Assembly (NCBI GenBank): GCA_044432725.1
Contig: JAWXUL010000010.1
Coordinates: forward strand, 1 to 64,000
Source of the DNA: JAWXUK01 sp044432725
Lineage (GTDB): Bacteria; Bacillota; Clostridia; Oscillospirales; Oscillospiraceae
Direction of reading: 5' to 3'
DNA length: 64,000 nt
In this document: positions 55,069-63,381 of the stretch, one piece after another
Layout: every line of letters starts with the position of its first letter
How positions within the stretch are numbered: the stretch's first letter is position 1
Made by a program: the position numbers and the translations under genes
Notes under the pieces: model-generated
What the model was told of the DNA's origin: nothing
The model's input: the letters and a program-made list of their open reading frames with translations, nothing else
Databases searched by the model: none

Positions 55069-57210
55069 TTATTGAAATAATTTTTCCAGAGCAAGTAAAT
55101 CCTCTAGGGGGTCTGCATTTGCTTCGGTTGCTTGGTTCATTGGTTCTGCCACAGCCTCCGTCATGGGAGGAGCCACAGCCTCTGTCATAGGAGGAGCCAC
55201 AGCCTCTGTCATAGGAGGAGCCACAGCTTCTGTCATAGGAGGAGCCACAGCCTCTGTCATGGGAGGAGCTACAGCCTCTGCCATGGGAGGAGCCACAGGT
55301 GCAACTATGGGAGAAGCTATCGGTGTTTGAGCGGAAGGAATGGAACCTGGGCTTCCAACTTGTAGGGTCACTCTGATGGAAGCACCAAAGAATTCTGCTG
55401 CGACTTGGGTAACTGCATCGATACAACCGGGGAGTTCCAGTCGTTTTTTTACAAAAGCACTGCTTACCCACAAAATAAGTCCACTTTCTCCATACTGTCC
55501 CAGTACTTTAGGTGGTTGCTCCACAAGATAAGGCCATATAGAAGGAGGAACCCGTCCTTTTAGTTTGCCTAAGAAATTTCCCCAAAACTCACTTCCTTGG
55601 CTTCCCACCATAGGAGGAGCTTGTGTCATAGGAGGAGCTTGTGTCATGGGAGGTGCTTGTGTCATGGGGGATGCTTGTGTCATAGGGGGTGCTTGCGTCA
55701 TGGGAGGTGCTGTGGGATTGGTATTAGGTAAAGATTTCCCCGCTTTGGGGAAAGGCTTTTTCGGAGGTGCATTCATGGGAGGTGCATTCATGGGAGGGGA
55801 TGCCATAGAAGGTTGTTCTGGTTCAAAGCTTGCAAATAAACCATCTGGCACAATATTGTCACCATATTCTGGTGGAGGTTGATTGAATAAGTCCTCTTCT
55901 CGAAAGGAAGGAGGGGACTGGGGAGGTGCATTCATAGGAGGTGCATTCATGGGAGGTGCATTCATGGGAGGTGCGTTCATGGGAGATGCATTCATAGGAG
56001 GTGCGTTCATGGGAGGTGCGTTCATGGGAGGTGCGTTCATGGGAGGTGCATTCATGGGAGGGGGAGACTGCACAGGACGCTGTGTGGTGATTCCAGCCTC
56101 TAATTGGGCAATACGAGCAGAAAGTGCTAGGGTATTGTCCTCTAATTGAGGATCAGCAATGCGAAGAAGGCATAATTCCCCATGGGTACGACGTAGATTT
56201 TTTCCCGTTTTCTCGGTTAAGACTGAGAGGGTATAGAGAAGGTGGGCTTTTGGAAAAAGTGCAGAGAGTTTCTCTAACGTTTGGCTGTCATAACCACCTG
56301 TGAGTAGGGCTGCCCCATGTTTTGGGGCTGTTTGTAAGAGTAATAAATCTCGGGCAAGGCTTGCTAATTCCCCTAGAATAGAGGAGATGTCCCGACCATT
56401 TTCATAAAGCTTTGCCAAAAGGGTCAGGGCTGTTTCACTGTCCTTTTCCCCCAAGGCAACCATGATTTTGGCTGTATCTTGGTTACCCGCTAAGCCCAGT
56501 ATGTTCAAAATGTGGCTCTCGTCCACAGATTCATCGTTGCGACATTGGTCCAGAAGGGAGAGACCGTCACGCAAACCACCATCAGCAAGACGAGCGAGCA
56601 GAGTGGCACCCTCTTCTGTCAAAGGGATATTTTCTTCCTTTGCAACGAAACGAAGTCTGTCGCTAATGACTTGGGGGAGGATGCGTTTGAAGGTGAATAG
56701 CTGACAACGAGAGCGAATGGTGGCAAGGATTTTGTGTTGCTCTGTGGTGGCAAGGAGAAAGAGGAGATGGTCAGGAGGTTCTTCTAAGATTTTCAGTAGT
56801 GCATTCTCTGCAGCATCGGTGAGCATGTGCACCTCGTCGATGATATAGACTCTTTTTTTCACAGAACCAGGGGTATAAACAGCTTCATCTCGAAGGGTAC
56901 GTACTTGGTCCACCCCATTGTTAGAGGCAGCATCCAGCTCCACCACATCAAGGATAGAACCATTGTCAATGCCAATGCAAGAAGGGCATTGGTTACAAGG
57001 ATTGCCATCGATTAAATTCTCGCAGTTGACAGCTTTGGACAAAACTTTAGCACAGGTGGTTTTTCCTGTGCCACGGGTGCCTGTGAAGAGATAAGCGTGA
57101 GAAAGACGTTCTTGTTTCACCTGTTGTACCAAGGTACGGGTGATATGTTCTTGTCCCACCATGTCAGAGAAGGTTTTAGGACGCCATTTTCGATACAAAG
57201 CTTGATACAT
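55069..57210 (-). CDS. dnaX: DNA polymerase III subunits gamma and tau
   Basis: I place the start at ATG 57210 (MYQALYRKWRPKTFSDMVGQ) with GAAGGAG upstream; the longer frame runs into the SRP RNA gene. Length is 713 residues. The clamp-loader ATPase has Walker A GTRGTGKT, zinc cysteines (CNQCPSC) and DEVHML. After residue about 370 a linker with many Pro-Pro-Met repeats follows (PPMNA x9 then x2, PPMTQA x5, PPMTEAVA x5), then a conserved tau-like block and the repeats end. The repeats are in frame and do not disturb the ATPase. Clamp loading and helicase contact are its functions. Confidence 0.95.
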   Translation of the reverse strand: MYQALYRKWRPKTFSDMVGQEHITRTLVQQVKQERLSHAYLFTGTRGTGKTTCAKVLSKAVNCENLIDGNPCNQCPSCIGIDNGSILDVVELDAASNNGVDQVRTLRDEAVYTPGSVKKRVYIIDEVHMLTDAAENALLKILEEPPDHLLFLLATTEQHKILATIRSRCQLFTFKRILPQVISDRLRFVAKEENIPLTEEGATLLARLADGGLRDGLSLLDQCRNDESVDESHILNILGLAGNQDTAKIMVALGEKDSETALTLLAKLYENGRDISSILGELASLARDLLLLQTAPKHGAALLTGGYDSQTLEKLSALFPKAHLLYTLSVLTEKTGKNLRRTHGELCLLRIADPQLEDNTLALSARIAQLEAGITTQRPVQSPPPMNAPPMNAPPMNAPPMNAPPMNASPMNAPPMNAPPMNAPPMNAPPQSPPSFREEDLFNQPPPEYGDNIVPDGLFASFEPEQPSMASPPMNAPPMNAPPKKPFPKAGKSLPNTNPTAPPMTQAPPMTQASPMTQAPPMTQAPPMTQAPPMVGSQGSEFWGNFLGKLKGRVPPSIWPYLVEQPPKVLGQYGESGLILWVSSAFVKKRLELPGCIDAVTQVAAEFFGASIRVTLQVGSPGSIPSAQTPIASPIVAPVAPPMAEAVAPPMTEAVAPPMTEAVAPPMTEAVAPPMTEAVAPPMTEAVAEPMNQATEANADPLEDLLALEKLFQ
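55145..55300 (-). repeat. 24-bp tandem repeats in dnaX (PPMTEAVA)
   Basis: About five to six near-identical 24-base units encode PPMTEAVA in the last 80 residues of DnaX, with degenerate copies at both edges. Confidence 0.9.
55611..55710 (-). repeat. 18-bp tandem repeats in dnaX (PPMTQA)
   Basis: Five 18-base units encode PPMTQA (one SPMTQA). Unit boundaries share the core encoding PPM with the other two arrays. Confidence 0.9.
55922..56057 (-). repeat. 15-bp tandem repeats in dnaX (PPMNA)
   Basis: Nine 15-base units encode PPMNA (one SPMNA); two further units lie at 55770-55800. Third-base differences (CATAGG vs CATGGG) mark individual units. Confidence 0.92.
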
Positions 57211-57361
57211 GAAGCATTCTCCTTCATTTTTTGGGATTTGTTCATTTTCAGGAACCCTAGAAAATTCCTGAGAGTTGCTCTTTTTTTGAGAAAAGAGTTT
57301 TTTGGTATATTGCAAGATCCCACACCCATTGTTGAAGCGTAATTTATAACCGTTACCATCC

Positions 57362-57595
57362 AAAGCCAGCTCCAGAACAGCTACCCCACGGCACACAAAG
57401 ACATCCGCTTAGTGCTGCTTGGTTCCCCACCTGACACGGTTCACGGGGCTCTGTTGCGTAGGACCGATCTTTCCACACTGTTTTGCATGGGCAGACAATA
57501 CAAATTACGTCCGAAAATGGGAATTCATCCCTACTGTAGCGGATTGTAGGTGACAGGGCACCGCTATCTCCCCAACTAGTGAGACCTTGCAATAA
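57362..57595 (-). ncRNA. ffs: signal recognition particle RNA (large bacterial type)
   Basis: On the minus strand the segment reads GGGGAGATAGCGGTGCCCTG near its start, as in the Alu-domain of Bacillus-type SRP RNA, and the S domain contains GTCAGGTGGGGAACC followed by AAGCAGC and TAAGCGGATGT, the Ffh-binding region. About 235 bases; the two ends are estimated from family patterns. It lies just upstream of dnaX, the usual place in Firmicutes. Confidence 0.88.
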
Positions 57596-57852
57596 ACCAA
57601 AATGATACCTAATCTACTTTACTATGCTTCAAATAGTTTACTATACTTTCAAGATATTTGCAAGATTTTTTTGCAAATTTAATGAAAAAATTTTTCCGTG
57701 ATTCTGTGTGACAGCTGTGTAGCTGTTTCCTTGACACTCTTTTCAATACTTGTCTCTTGCTGTTCTTATAAAGGCAGAGCATCCATAACTCTTGGTGGAT
57801 TGTAGGTGATAAGAAGAATCACAAGGACGAATCAGAAGCGAAAAGAGAGGGC
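57596..57852. other. spacer between SRP RNA and ferredoxin terminator
   Basis: The SRP RNA promoter must lie in 57600-57660 on the minus strand, but only weak elements are seen (TTGAAG and TATCAT with a 19-base spacer). No gene or tRNA was recognised. Confidence 0.35.
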
Positions 57853-57898
57853 AAAAAAATATTGGCACCCTTTGCCAAAGAGGCAAGGATACCAATAC
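57853..57898 (-). terminator. terminator of the ferredoxin gene
   Basis: On the minus strand TATTGGTATCCTTGCC pairs, with small mismatches, with GGCAAAGGGTGCCAATA around TCTTT and is followed by T7. It begins 16 bases after the ferredoxin stop. Confidence 0.9.
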
Positions 57899-57913
57899 TT
57901 ATTTGTAGAAGGA

Positions 57914-58084
57914 TTAACCTTCAGCAATCGCAGACACAGGACAAGTTCCTGCACAAGCACCACAATCCACGCAAGAATCTGCGTTGATGTCGTATTGTGC
58001 ATCACCTTGTGCAATCGCACCCACTGGGCAAGAATCTGCACACGCACCACAACTGATGCAAGCATCACTAATTACATAAGCCAT
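57914..58084 (-). CDS. 2[4Fe-4S] ferredoxin, 56 aa
   Basis: MAYVISDACISCGACADSCP opens a clostridial ferredoxin; the second cluster is CVDCGACAGTCP. Both CxxCxxCxxxCP motifs are intact, and the small size and internal symmetry are classic. It is the low-potential electron carrier of anaerobes. Start ATG 58084 follows GGAGGTG. A promoter is at 58152-58179. Confidence 0.95.
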   Translation of the reverse strand: MAYVISDACISCGACADSCPVGAIAQGDAQYDINADSCVDCGACAGTCPVSAIAEG

Positions 58085-58151
58085 TATAAATACACCTCCA
58101 TTTAATTCAGAGAAAAAGTAGTTTGTCCACTCACTCTCTTGTACTGGATAT

Positions 58152-58179
58152 ATTCTAACACAAATTTAAAAAAAAGCAA
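58152..58179 (-). promoter_or_regulatory. promoter of the ferredoxin gene
   Basis: Minus-strand TTGCTT (58174-58179), 16 bases, TAGAAT (58152-58157). It leaves a 60-base leader. Confidence 0.55.
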
Positions 58180-58342
58180 GATATATTTTGAAAAAATAAA
58201 AAAATTACCGATTGCTAACGTGTTTTTTGCTGATATTTGACGATTTTTGAAAAAGGAAAGTTTTGTTGTTACCCGCTCCTTATTGTATCAGTTTACCAAA
58301 CTATGGAAAGAATAGAGGGAAATACTTTTGTCGAGGTGAACT

Positions 58343-60751
58343 ATGTCAAACATTCAATTTAGTCATAAAGCGTTAGAAGCAATCCGTTTTGCCCAAGAAA
58401 CAGCGTCACAAATGGGGCACAGTTATGTGGGAAGTGAGCATTTACTTTTGGGGCTTTCCATGCAAGAAAACACCCATGCCAAGGATTGTTTAGGGCGGGC
58501 AGGGATTGGACAAGGGGAATTGCGTCAGGATATTGTCAGGCAAGTGGGGACAGGGATGCCAGTCCCAGCCTTGCAACAAGGCTTGACCCCACGTTGTTCC
58601 AAAGCGATTTCCCAAGGTGCCCAAGAGGCAAAGACACAGGGGAGTGTGGAAGTTCACGCAGAGCATTTGTTGTTGGGTTTGCTCCATGACCGCAATGGCT
58701 CTGCCCGAAAGCTATTAGAACAGCACAGGGTGGATTGTGTTGCCTTGGCTCGTTCGTTAGAGCAGTGTATTTCCATGGGAGGGGCAAGTCCTGCCCCTTC
58801 GAAAGTATCTCCTTCCAAAGAACCAGAGACCAAACAGCTGGATCTTTGTGCCAGAGATTTGAGCCAAATGGCACAGGAAGGGGGGCTTGACCCTGTGATT
58901 GGGCGAGAGGTAGAGTTAGAACGAGTGATTCAGATTTTGTCTCGTCGCAGTAAAAACAATCCTATTTTAATTGGAGAAGCAGGGGTCGGGAAAACAGCTG
59001 TGGTCGAAGGGCTCGCCACGGCAATCGCCAAGGGAGAAGCCCCTCAGCACTTGCTGTCTATGCGTATTTGTGCTTTGGATTTGTCAGCCATGGTGGCAGG
59101 TACCAAGTATCGTGGGGAATTTGAAGAGAAGCTACGGGCTATTTTGGAAGAAGTGCAAAAGGCAGGTAATGTGATTTTATTCATTGATGAAGTCCACAGC
59201 ATTGTGGGAGCAGGGTCAGCAGAGGGCGCCATTGATGCGGCAAATATTTTAAAGCCAGCCTTGTCTCGTGGGGAGATTCAGCTGATTGGTGCCACTACTT
59301 TAGATGAATATAGTAAATATATTGAAAAGGACTGTGCCTTAGAGCGTCGCTTTCAGCCAGTGACAGTGAAAGAGCCTAGCCGAGAGGATACCCTTGGGAT
59401 TTTAAAAGGCTTGTTAAGTCGCTATGAAAGCCATCATCAAATTAATATTACCCCAGAGGCAGTGACAGCTGCAGTGGACTTGTCCCACCGTTATTTGCCC
59501 CATCGCTTTTGGCCAGACAAGGCGATTGACTTAATCGACGAAGCCGCTTCTCAGGCTCGTCTCAGTCCTAGTAATGAGCTGATACAAAATTTGTCTTTTC
59601 GGGTGCGACAAGCAGAGGAACAGCTTGCCCAAGCTGTTGCCCAAAAGGAGTTTGACCGAGTGACAATGCTACGTCATGTGGTGCAAGATTTTTCTCAGGA
59701 ACTACAAAGGGAACAGGAACAATGCAAAGAAAAGGTGTTTGAGGTCTTGCCCAGTCATATTCAAATTGTACTCAGCCAGTGGACGGGGATACCTGTCAGT
59801 GATTTGACCTTGCAAGACAAAGAGGCATTGCGAAAACTGGAAGAGAAGTTACGAGAAAGCTTGGTGGGGCAAGAAGAAGCTGTGACAGAGGTGGCACGGG
59901 CAATACGGCGAGGGCGATTGGGATTGAAAGACCCCAATCGTCCTGTGGGGGCTTTTTTGCTTTTAGGTCCTAGTGGGGTGGGGAAAACCCAACTTTGTCG
60001 CTCCCTTGCCCGTACCCTCTTTGGCAGTGAAGAGGCATTGCTTCGCTTTGATATGTCAGAATATATGGAAGCACATTCGGTGTCACGGCTCATTGGCTCT
60101 CCCCCTGGATATGTAGGACATGGAGAGGGGGGACAGTTGACCACTCGTGTGAAACGAAATCCTTGGTCAGTGGTGTTATTAGATGAATTGGAAAAGGCAC
60201 ACTCTGATATTTGGGCGATTTTGTTGCAAGTGATGGAAGAGGGGGTGTTGACAGACAGTCAAGGGAGACAGGTGGATTTTCGAAATACCGTTCTTGTGAT
60301 GACCTCGAATCTGGGCTCACGGCGATTTGCTCAAAAACAACAGTTGGGCTTTGCCCCTGATGCTGTGGTGCAACGGTCTGTGATGGAGGAAGAGGTGAAG
60401 GGGGATGCAAGAAAGACCTTCTCTCCTGAGTTTTTGAATCGTTTGGATCATTTGTTGGTGTTCCATCCCTTGGAACAAGAGTCCCTCCACAGCATTGTGC
60501 GACAGTTGTTAGAGCAAACCAAGGAACGACTGAACCCCTATCAGATCACCTTAGAGGTGTCAGAATCTGCTGTGGAATTTCTTGCCAGACGGGGACAGGA
60601 TAAGAATTACGGTGCAAGACCCATTCGCCGAGCCATTGCCACGTGGGTGGAAAATCAGGTGGCTGATTTGTTGTTACAAGAAAAAATCCCACAAGGGGCA
60701 GTGGTACAGGTTTATGCAGAGAACAATAAAATGCAAGTGGTAGAGGTATAG
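58343..60751 (+). CDS. clpC: ATP-dependent Clp protease ATP-binding subunit ClpC
   Basis: An 802-residue Hsp100 protein. Two Clp_N repeats occupy residues 1-145; AAA module 1 has GEAGVGKT and VILFIDEVHSIVGAG; module 2 has GPSGVGKT and VVLLDELEKAH. A short middle segment fits ClpC rather than ClpB. No mcsA/mcsB/ctsR genes are next to it, unlike Bacillus. It unfolds proteins for ClpP. SD GAGGTG before ATG 58343. The 3' end has been duplicated in tandem (see repeat at 60701), which changes the last codons to EV. Confidence 0.92.
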   Translation: MSNIQFSHKALEAIRFAQETASQMGHSYVGSEHLLLGLSMQENTHAKDCLGRAGIGQGELRQDIVRQVGTGMPVPALQQGLTPRCSKAISQGAQEAKTQGSVEVHAEHLLLGLLHDRNGSARKLLEQHRVDCVALARSLEQCISMGGASPAPSKVSPSKEPETKQLDLCARDLSQMAQEGGLDPVIGREVELERVIQILSRRSKNNPILIGEAGVGKTAVVEGLATAIAKGEAPQHLLSMRICALDLSAMVAGTKYRGEFEEKLRAILEEVQKAGNVILFIDEVHSIVGAGSAEGAIDAANILKPALSRGEIQLIGATTLDEYSKYIEKDCALERRFQPVTVKEPSREDTLGILKGLLSRYESHHQINITPEAVTAAVDLSHRYLPHRFWPDKAIDLIDEAASQARLSPSNELIQNLSFRVRQAEEQLAQAVAQKEFDRVTMLRHVVQDFSQELQREQEQCKEKVFEVLPSHIQIVLSQWTGIPVSDLTLQDKEALRKLEEKLRESLVGQEEAVTEVARAIRRGRLGLKDPNRPVGAFLLLGPSGVGKTQLCRSLARTLFGSEEALLRFDMSEYMEAHSVSRLIGSPPGYVGHGEGGQLTTRVKRNPWSVVLLDELEKAHSDIWAILLQVMEEGVLTDSQGRQVDFRNTVLVMTSNLGSRRFAQKQQLGFAPDAVVQRSVMEEEVKGDARKTFSPEFLNRLDHLLVFHPLEQESLHSIVRQLLEQTKERLNPYQITLEVSESAVEFLARRGQDKNYGARPIRRAIATWVENQVADLLLQEKIPQGAVVQVYAENNKMQVVEV

Positions 60752-60800
60752 TGGTACAGGTTTATGCTGAGAACAATAAAATACAAGTGGTAGAGGGATA
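60701..60800 (+). repeat. 50-bp tandem duplication of the clpC 3' end
   Basis: Bases 60701-60750 and 60751-60800 are identical at 47 of 50 positions. The first copy ends clpC with TAG (60749-60751); the second, out of frame with the first, contains the likely ancestral end (VVEG then TAA). It lies before the terminator. Confidence 0.95.
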
Positions 60801-60813
60801 AAAATAGTCTAGC

Positions 60814-60848
60814 AAGTGGAGAATCTGTTCAGGGGTTCTCCACTTTTT
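60814..60848 (+). terminator. terminator of clpC
   Basis: AAGTGGAGAA pairs with TTCTCCACTT around 12 bases, then TTT. It follows the duplicated clpC end. Confidence 0.88.
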
Positions 60849-60898
60849 CACAGACCTTTTTTATTGCAATTTGAAAAGGGGAATGATAAGAGATTGCC

Positions 60899-61765
60899 TT
60901 AATGTTCATAATTTTCTGGGGCTTTCACCACATAGCTTCGTTGGGTGAGATGATCTATTTTGCTTTGAATTTGGGGGAAGTCTTTGAAAAAATGATTGTA
61001 ATTTTGGTTTAACAGTAAATTTGCCACAAATAAATCATCTTTCAGGTTGCGTCTTTGGACCCGCAAATTTTGGAGCTTTTCTGTGAATTTTAAGGTTTGC
61101 TCTTGATCCAGTTCATTAAATTCTAAAAAGTGTAATTCATCTTGTATTTGGCCTTCGATGTTTTTCAGCAGTGCTTCATTGTTTTTTTGAATCTCTTGCC
61201 CTTGTATTATGATATTCTTTAAATTTTCCATGGTGTCTAAAGTTGCCATAATAAAATCAGCATTTTCCATGGGGACTTCTCTTTGGATACGAAGGATGTT
61301 GCTTTCTTCTTTGGAGAGAGGGGGTGCTTCCATGACTTGAATATCACTTAAAAGCACCAAAGGCAAAGGCTCTGCTGTGGGCTGATTTGATTGGTTGTTT
61401 GTATTTTTAGGGAGAGATTTTTCTGTGACAGGAAACAGGACAGCAGAGGATTGCGTACAGGTTTTTTTGTGCGAAGAGAGGAAAGCCACCAAAGACAGAT
61501 AACCATTTCGAATCACATTCGCTTCAGTATCGCTTATTTTTAGTTTTTTGGGTCGCTTGTTACATAAGTTTTTTTCCACTAAAAGTACTGTTTGTTTTGC
61601 TGAGGTTTTGCCGTATTTTTTCAGAAATTCTTGATAGACATCTGTTGGTTTGTTCTTTTTTTCCACAGCAAATAGCTTGTAATCCCCTTTGCTGATCTGT
61701 TTGTATTCGATCCAACCACTTGTGGTTAAGACGCTGTCAATTCCACGATTGAAGAAATAATACAT
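60899..61765 (-). CDS. hypothetical coiled-coil protein
   Basis: A 288-residue soluble protein I do not recognise. Residues 1-110 are mixed and basic; 110-150 are a Ser/Asn/Pro-rich linker; residues about 175-270 are strongly helical with heptad-like Leu/Ile spacing (ENLKNIIIQGQEIQKNNEALLKNIE). A weak ribosome site GGAGTGA precedes the ATG. It has no operon partner. A DNA-related role cannot be shown. Confidence 0.6.
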   Translation of the reverse strand: MYYFFNRGIDSVLTTSGWIEYKQISKGDYKLFAVEKKNKPTDVYQEFLKKYGKTSAKQTVLLVEKNLCNKRPKKLKISDTEANVIRNGYLSLVAFLSSHKKTCTQSSAVLFPVTEKSLPKNTNNQSNQPTAEPLPLVLLSDIQVMEAPPLSKEESNILRIQREVPMENADFIMATLDTMENLKNIIIQGQEIQKNNEALLKNIEGQIQDELHFLEFNELDQEQTLKFTEKLQNLRVQRRNLKDDLFVANLLLNQNYNHFFKDFPQIQSKIDHLTQRSYVVKAPENYEH

Positions 61766-61903
61766 CTTGATTCACTCCTTGTATTTTAATGTTATTTATT
61801 TAAATGCTATTTTTAATATAAATGATACCACATTCCATGGGCGAAATCAAGGAGAAAAACCACTGCTATCGCTCTGACCCTTTTTATCCCCAAATGTTCC
61901 CGA

Positions 61904-61932
61904 AAGTTTTTTCAATAATTTTGAAAAAACTT
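61904..61932. promoter_or_regulatory. 12-bp inverted repeat next to the alcohol dehydrogenase promoter
   Basis: AAGTTTTTTCAA and TTGAAAAAACTT form a perfect palindrome around TAATT and stop two bases before the -35 box at 61934. It could be an operator or a bidirectional terminator; the position favours an operator. Confidence 0.45.
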
Positions 61933-61933
61933 C

Positions 61934-61962
61934 TTGCACTTTTTGGTGGTAGGGAGTATAAT
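61934..61962 (+). promoter_or_regulatory. promoter of the alcohol dehydrogenase gene
   Basis: TTGCAC (61934-61939), 17 bases, TATAAT (61957-61962). The leader is about 92 bases. Confidence 0.65.
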
Positions 61963-62060
61963 AGTTGTGGTCATAGATTGTTAGGATTTTGACAAAGTAC
62001 GATAAAGAGTCAAAATGCAAGCTATGATTATAAAATACTGTATAAAGGTGGAAATTTAAA

Positions 62061-63251
62061 ATGGGAAGATTTACTTTACCAAGAGACATTTATTTTGGAG
62101 CGGGCTCACTGTCTGAGCTGAAAAACCTAAAAGGCAAAAAGGCTATGTTGGTCGTGGGTGGCGGTTCTATGAAACGCTTTGGTTTTTTGGATAAAGCACA
62201 AGGTTATTTAAAAGAAGCAGGGATTGAAGTAAAGCTTTTTGAAAATGTCGAGCCTGATCCTTCTGTGGAAACAGTCATGAAGGGCGCAAAAATGATGGAA
62301 GAATTTCAACCTGATTTGATCATTTCAATGGGTGGTGGTTCTCCTATCGATGCAGCCAAAGCAATGTGGGTGTTTTATGAATATCCAGAAACAAAATTTG
62401 ATGATATCAAAGATCCATTTACATTGCCTTTGCTTCGTCAAAAAGCTACTTTCGTGGCAATCCCTTCTACTTCTGGGACAGCTACAGAAGTGACAGCTTT
62501 TTCTGTGATTACTGATTATTCTACAGGGATAAAATATCCACTTGCTGACTATAATATCACACCAGATATTGCCATTGTGGATTCTGAATTGGCAGAAACT
62601 ATGCCTAAAACTTTGACAGCACACACAGGGATGGATGCATTGACCCATGCCATTGAAGCTTATGTCTCTACCTGTGCAAACGACTTCACAGATCCTTTGG
62701 CATTGCAAGCCATTAAAATGGTGTATGAGTATCTCTATACTTCTTGCGAAGGGGATAAAGTCAGCCGTGAGAAAATGCACTATGCACAATGTCTTGCAGG
62801 GATGGCGTTTTCCAACGCACTTTTGGGGATTGTTCACTCTATGGCACACAAAACAGGGGCAGCTTTTGAAAAAGGACACATTCCTCATGGTTGTGCCAAT
62901 GCCATGTATTTGCCACAAGTGATTCGTTTTAACGGAAAAGACGAAACAGCAGCCAAACGTTATGGGGAAATTGCTAAATATGTGGGACTTTCTGGTTCTA
63001 CAACAGAAGAATTGATGAATTCTTTGATTGCTTCTATTGAAGATTGCAACAAAAAACTTGACATTCCTTCTTGCATCAAAGATTTTAATGATGGCATGGT
63101 AACAGCAGAAGAGTTCGAGAAAAAAGTGGATCGCATTGCAGAGCTTGCAATTTCTGACGCTTGTACTGGATCCAATCCACGTATCCCAAGCCAAGCTGAG
63201 ATGGTCGAAATTTTGAAAGCTTGCTACTACGGACATCCTTGCAAAGCATAA
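62061..63251 (+). CDS. iron-containing alcohol dehydrogenase
   Basis: A 396-residue NAD(P)-dependent dehydrogenase of the group III family. GGGSPIDAAKAMW is the nucleotide loop; the iron ligands are in DALTHAIEAY and in HSMAHKTGAAFEKGHIPHGCANA. The best fit is butanol/ethanol dehydrogenase type, reducing aldehydes in fermentation. AAGGTGG lies before the start. Single gene with its own promoter. Confidence 0.93.
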   Translation: MGRFTLPRDIYFGAGSLSELKNLKGKKAMLVVGGGSMKRFGFLDKAQGYLKEAGIEVKLFENVEPDPSVETVMKGAKMMEEFQPDLIISMGGGSPIDAAKAMWVFYEYPETKFDDIKDPFTLPLLRQKATFVAIPSTSGTATEVTAFSVITDYSTGIKYPLADYNITPDIAIVDSELAETMPKTLTAHTGMDALTHAIEAYVSTCANDFTDPLALQAIKMVYEYLYTSCEGDKVSREKMHYAQCLAGMAFSNALLGIVHSMAHKTGAAFEKGHIPHGCANAMYLPQVIRFNGKDETAAKRYGEIAKYVGLSGSTTEELMNSLIASIEDCNKKLDIPSCIKDFNDGMVTAEEFEKKVDRIAELAISDACTGSNPRIPSQAEMVEILKACYYGHPCKA

Positions 63252-63286
63252 GAACATTCATGCTCTGTCTATTTGTCATAGAACCT

Positions 63287-63306
63287 CCTCCCCCTTTTGG
63301 GGGAGG
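63287..63306. other. strong hairpin after the alcohol dehydrogenase gene
   Basis: CCTCCCCC pairs with GGGGGAGG around TTTT. There is no T run on either side, so it is only a possible terminator or mRNA-stabilising end. Confidence 0.4.
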
Positions 63307-63381
63307 ATACATAAAGGGAAGCGAAACGATTGTTTGTACTTGTTTTTGAAAGAGTTTCAAATTTGAAAGGAGCATATATTT

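Noticed and set aside
55565..56149. Plus-strand ORFs with GGAFMG-type repeats that look like a repetitive surface protein
   Set aside because: They are the antisense of the dnaX repeat arrays and have no ribosome sites.
57353..57592. Minus-strand ORF of 79 codons upstream of dnaX
   Set aside because: It coincides with the SRP RNA gene.
57541..57809. A 13-base match (GGATTGTAGGTGA) at 57541 and 57797 as a partial SRP RNA duplication
   Set aside because: Matches of this length are expected by chance in 64 kb and the flanks do not agree.
62325..63257. A 310-codon minus-strand ORF rich in Cys and His
   Set aside because: It lies wholly antisense to the iron-containing alcohol dehydrogenase, whose motifs are complete; composition is that of a shadow frame.
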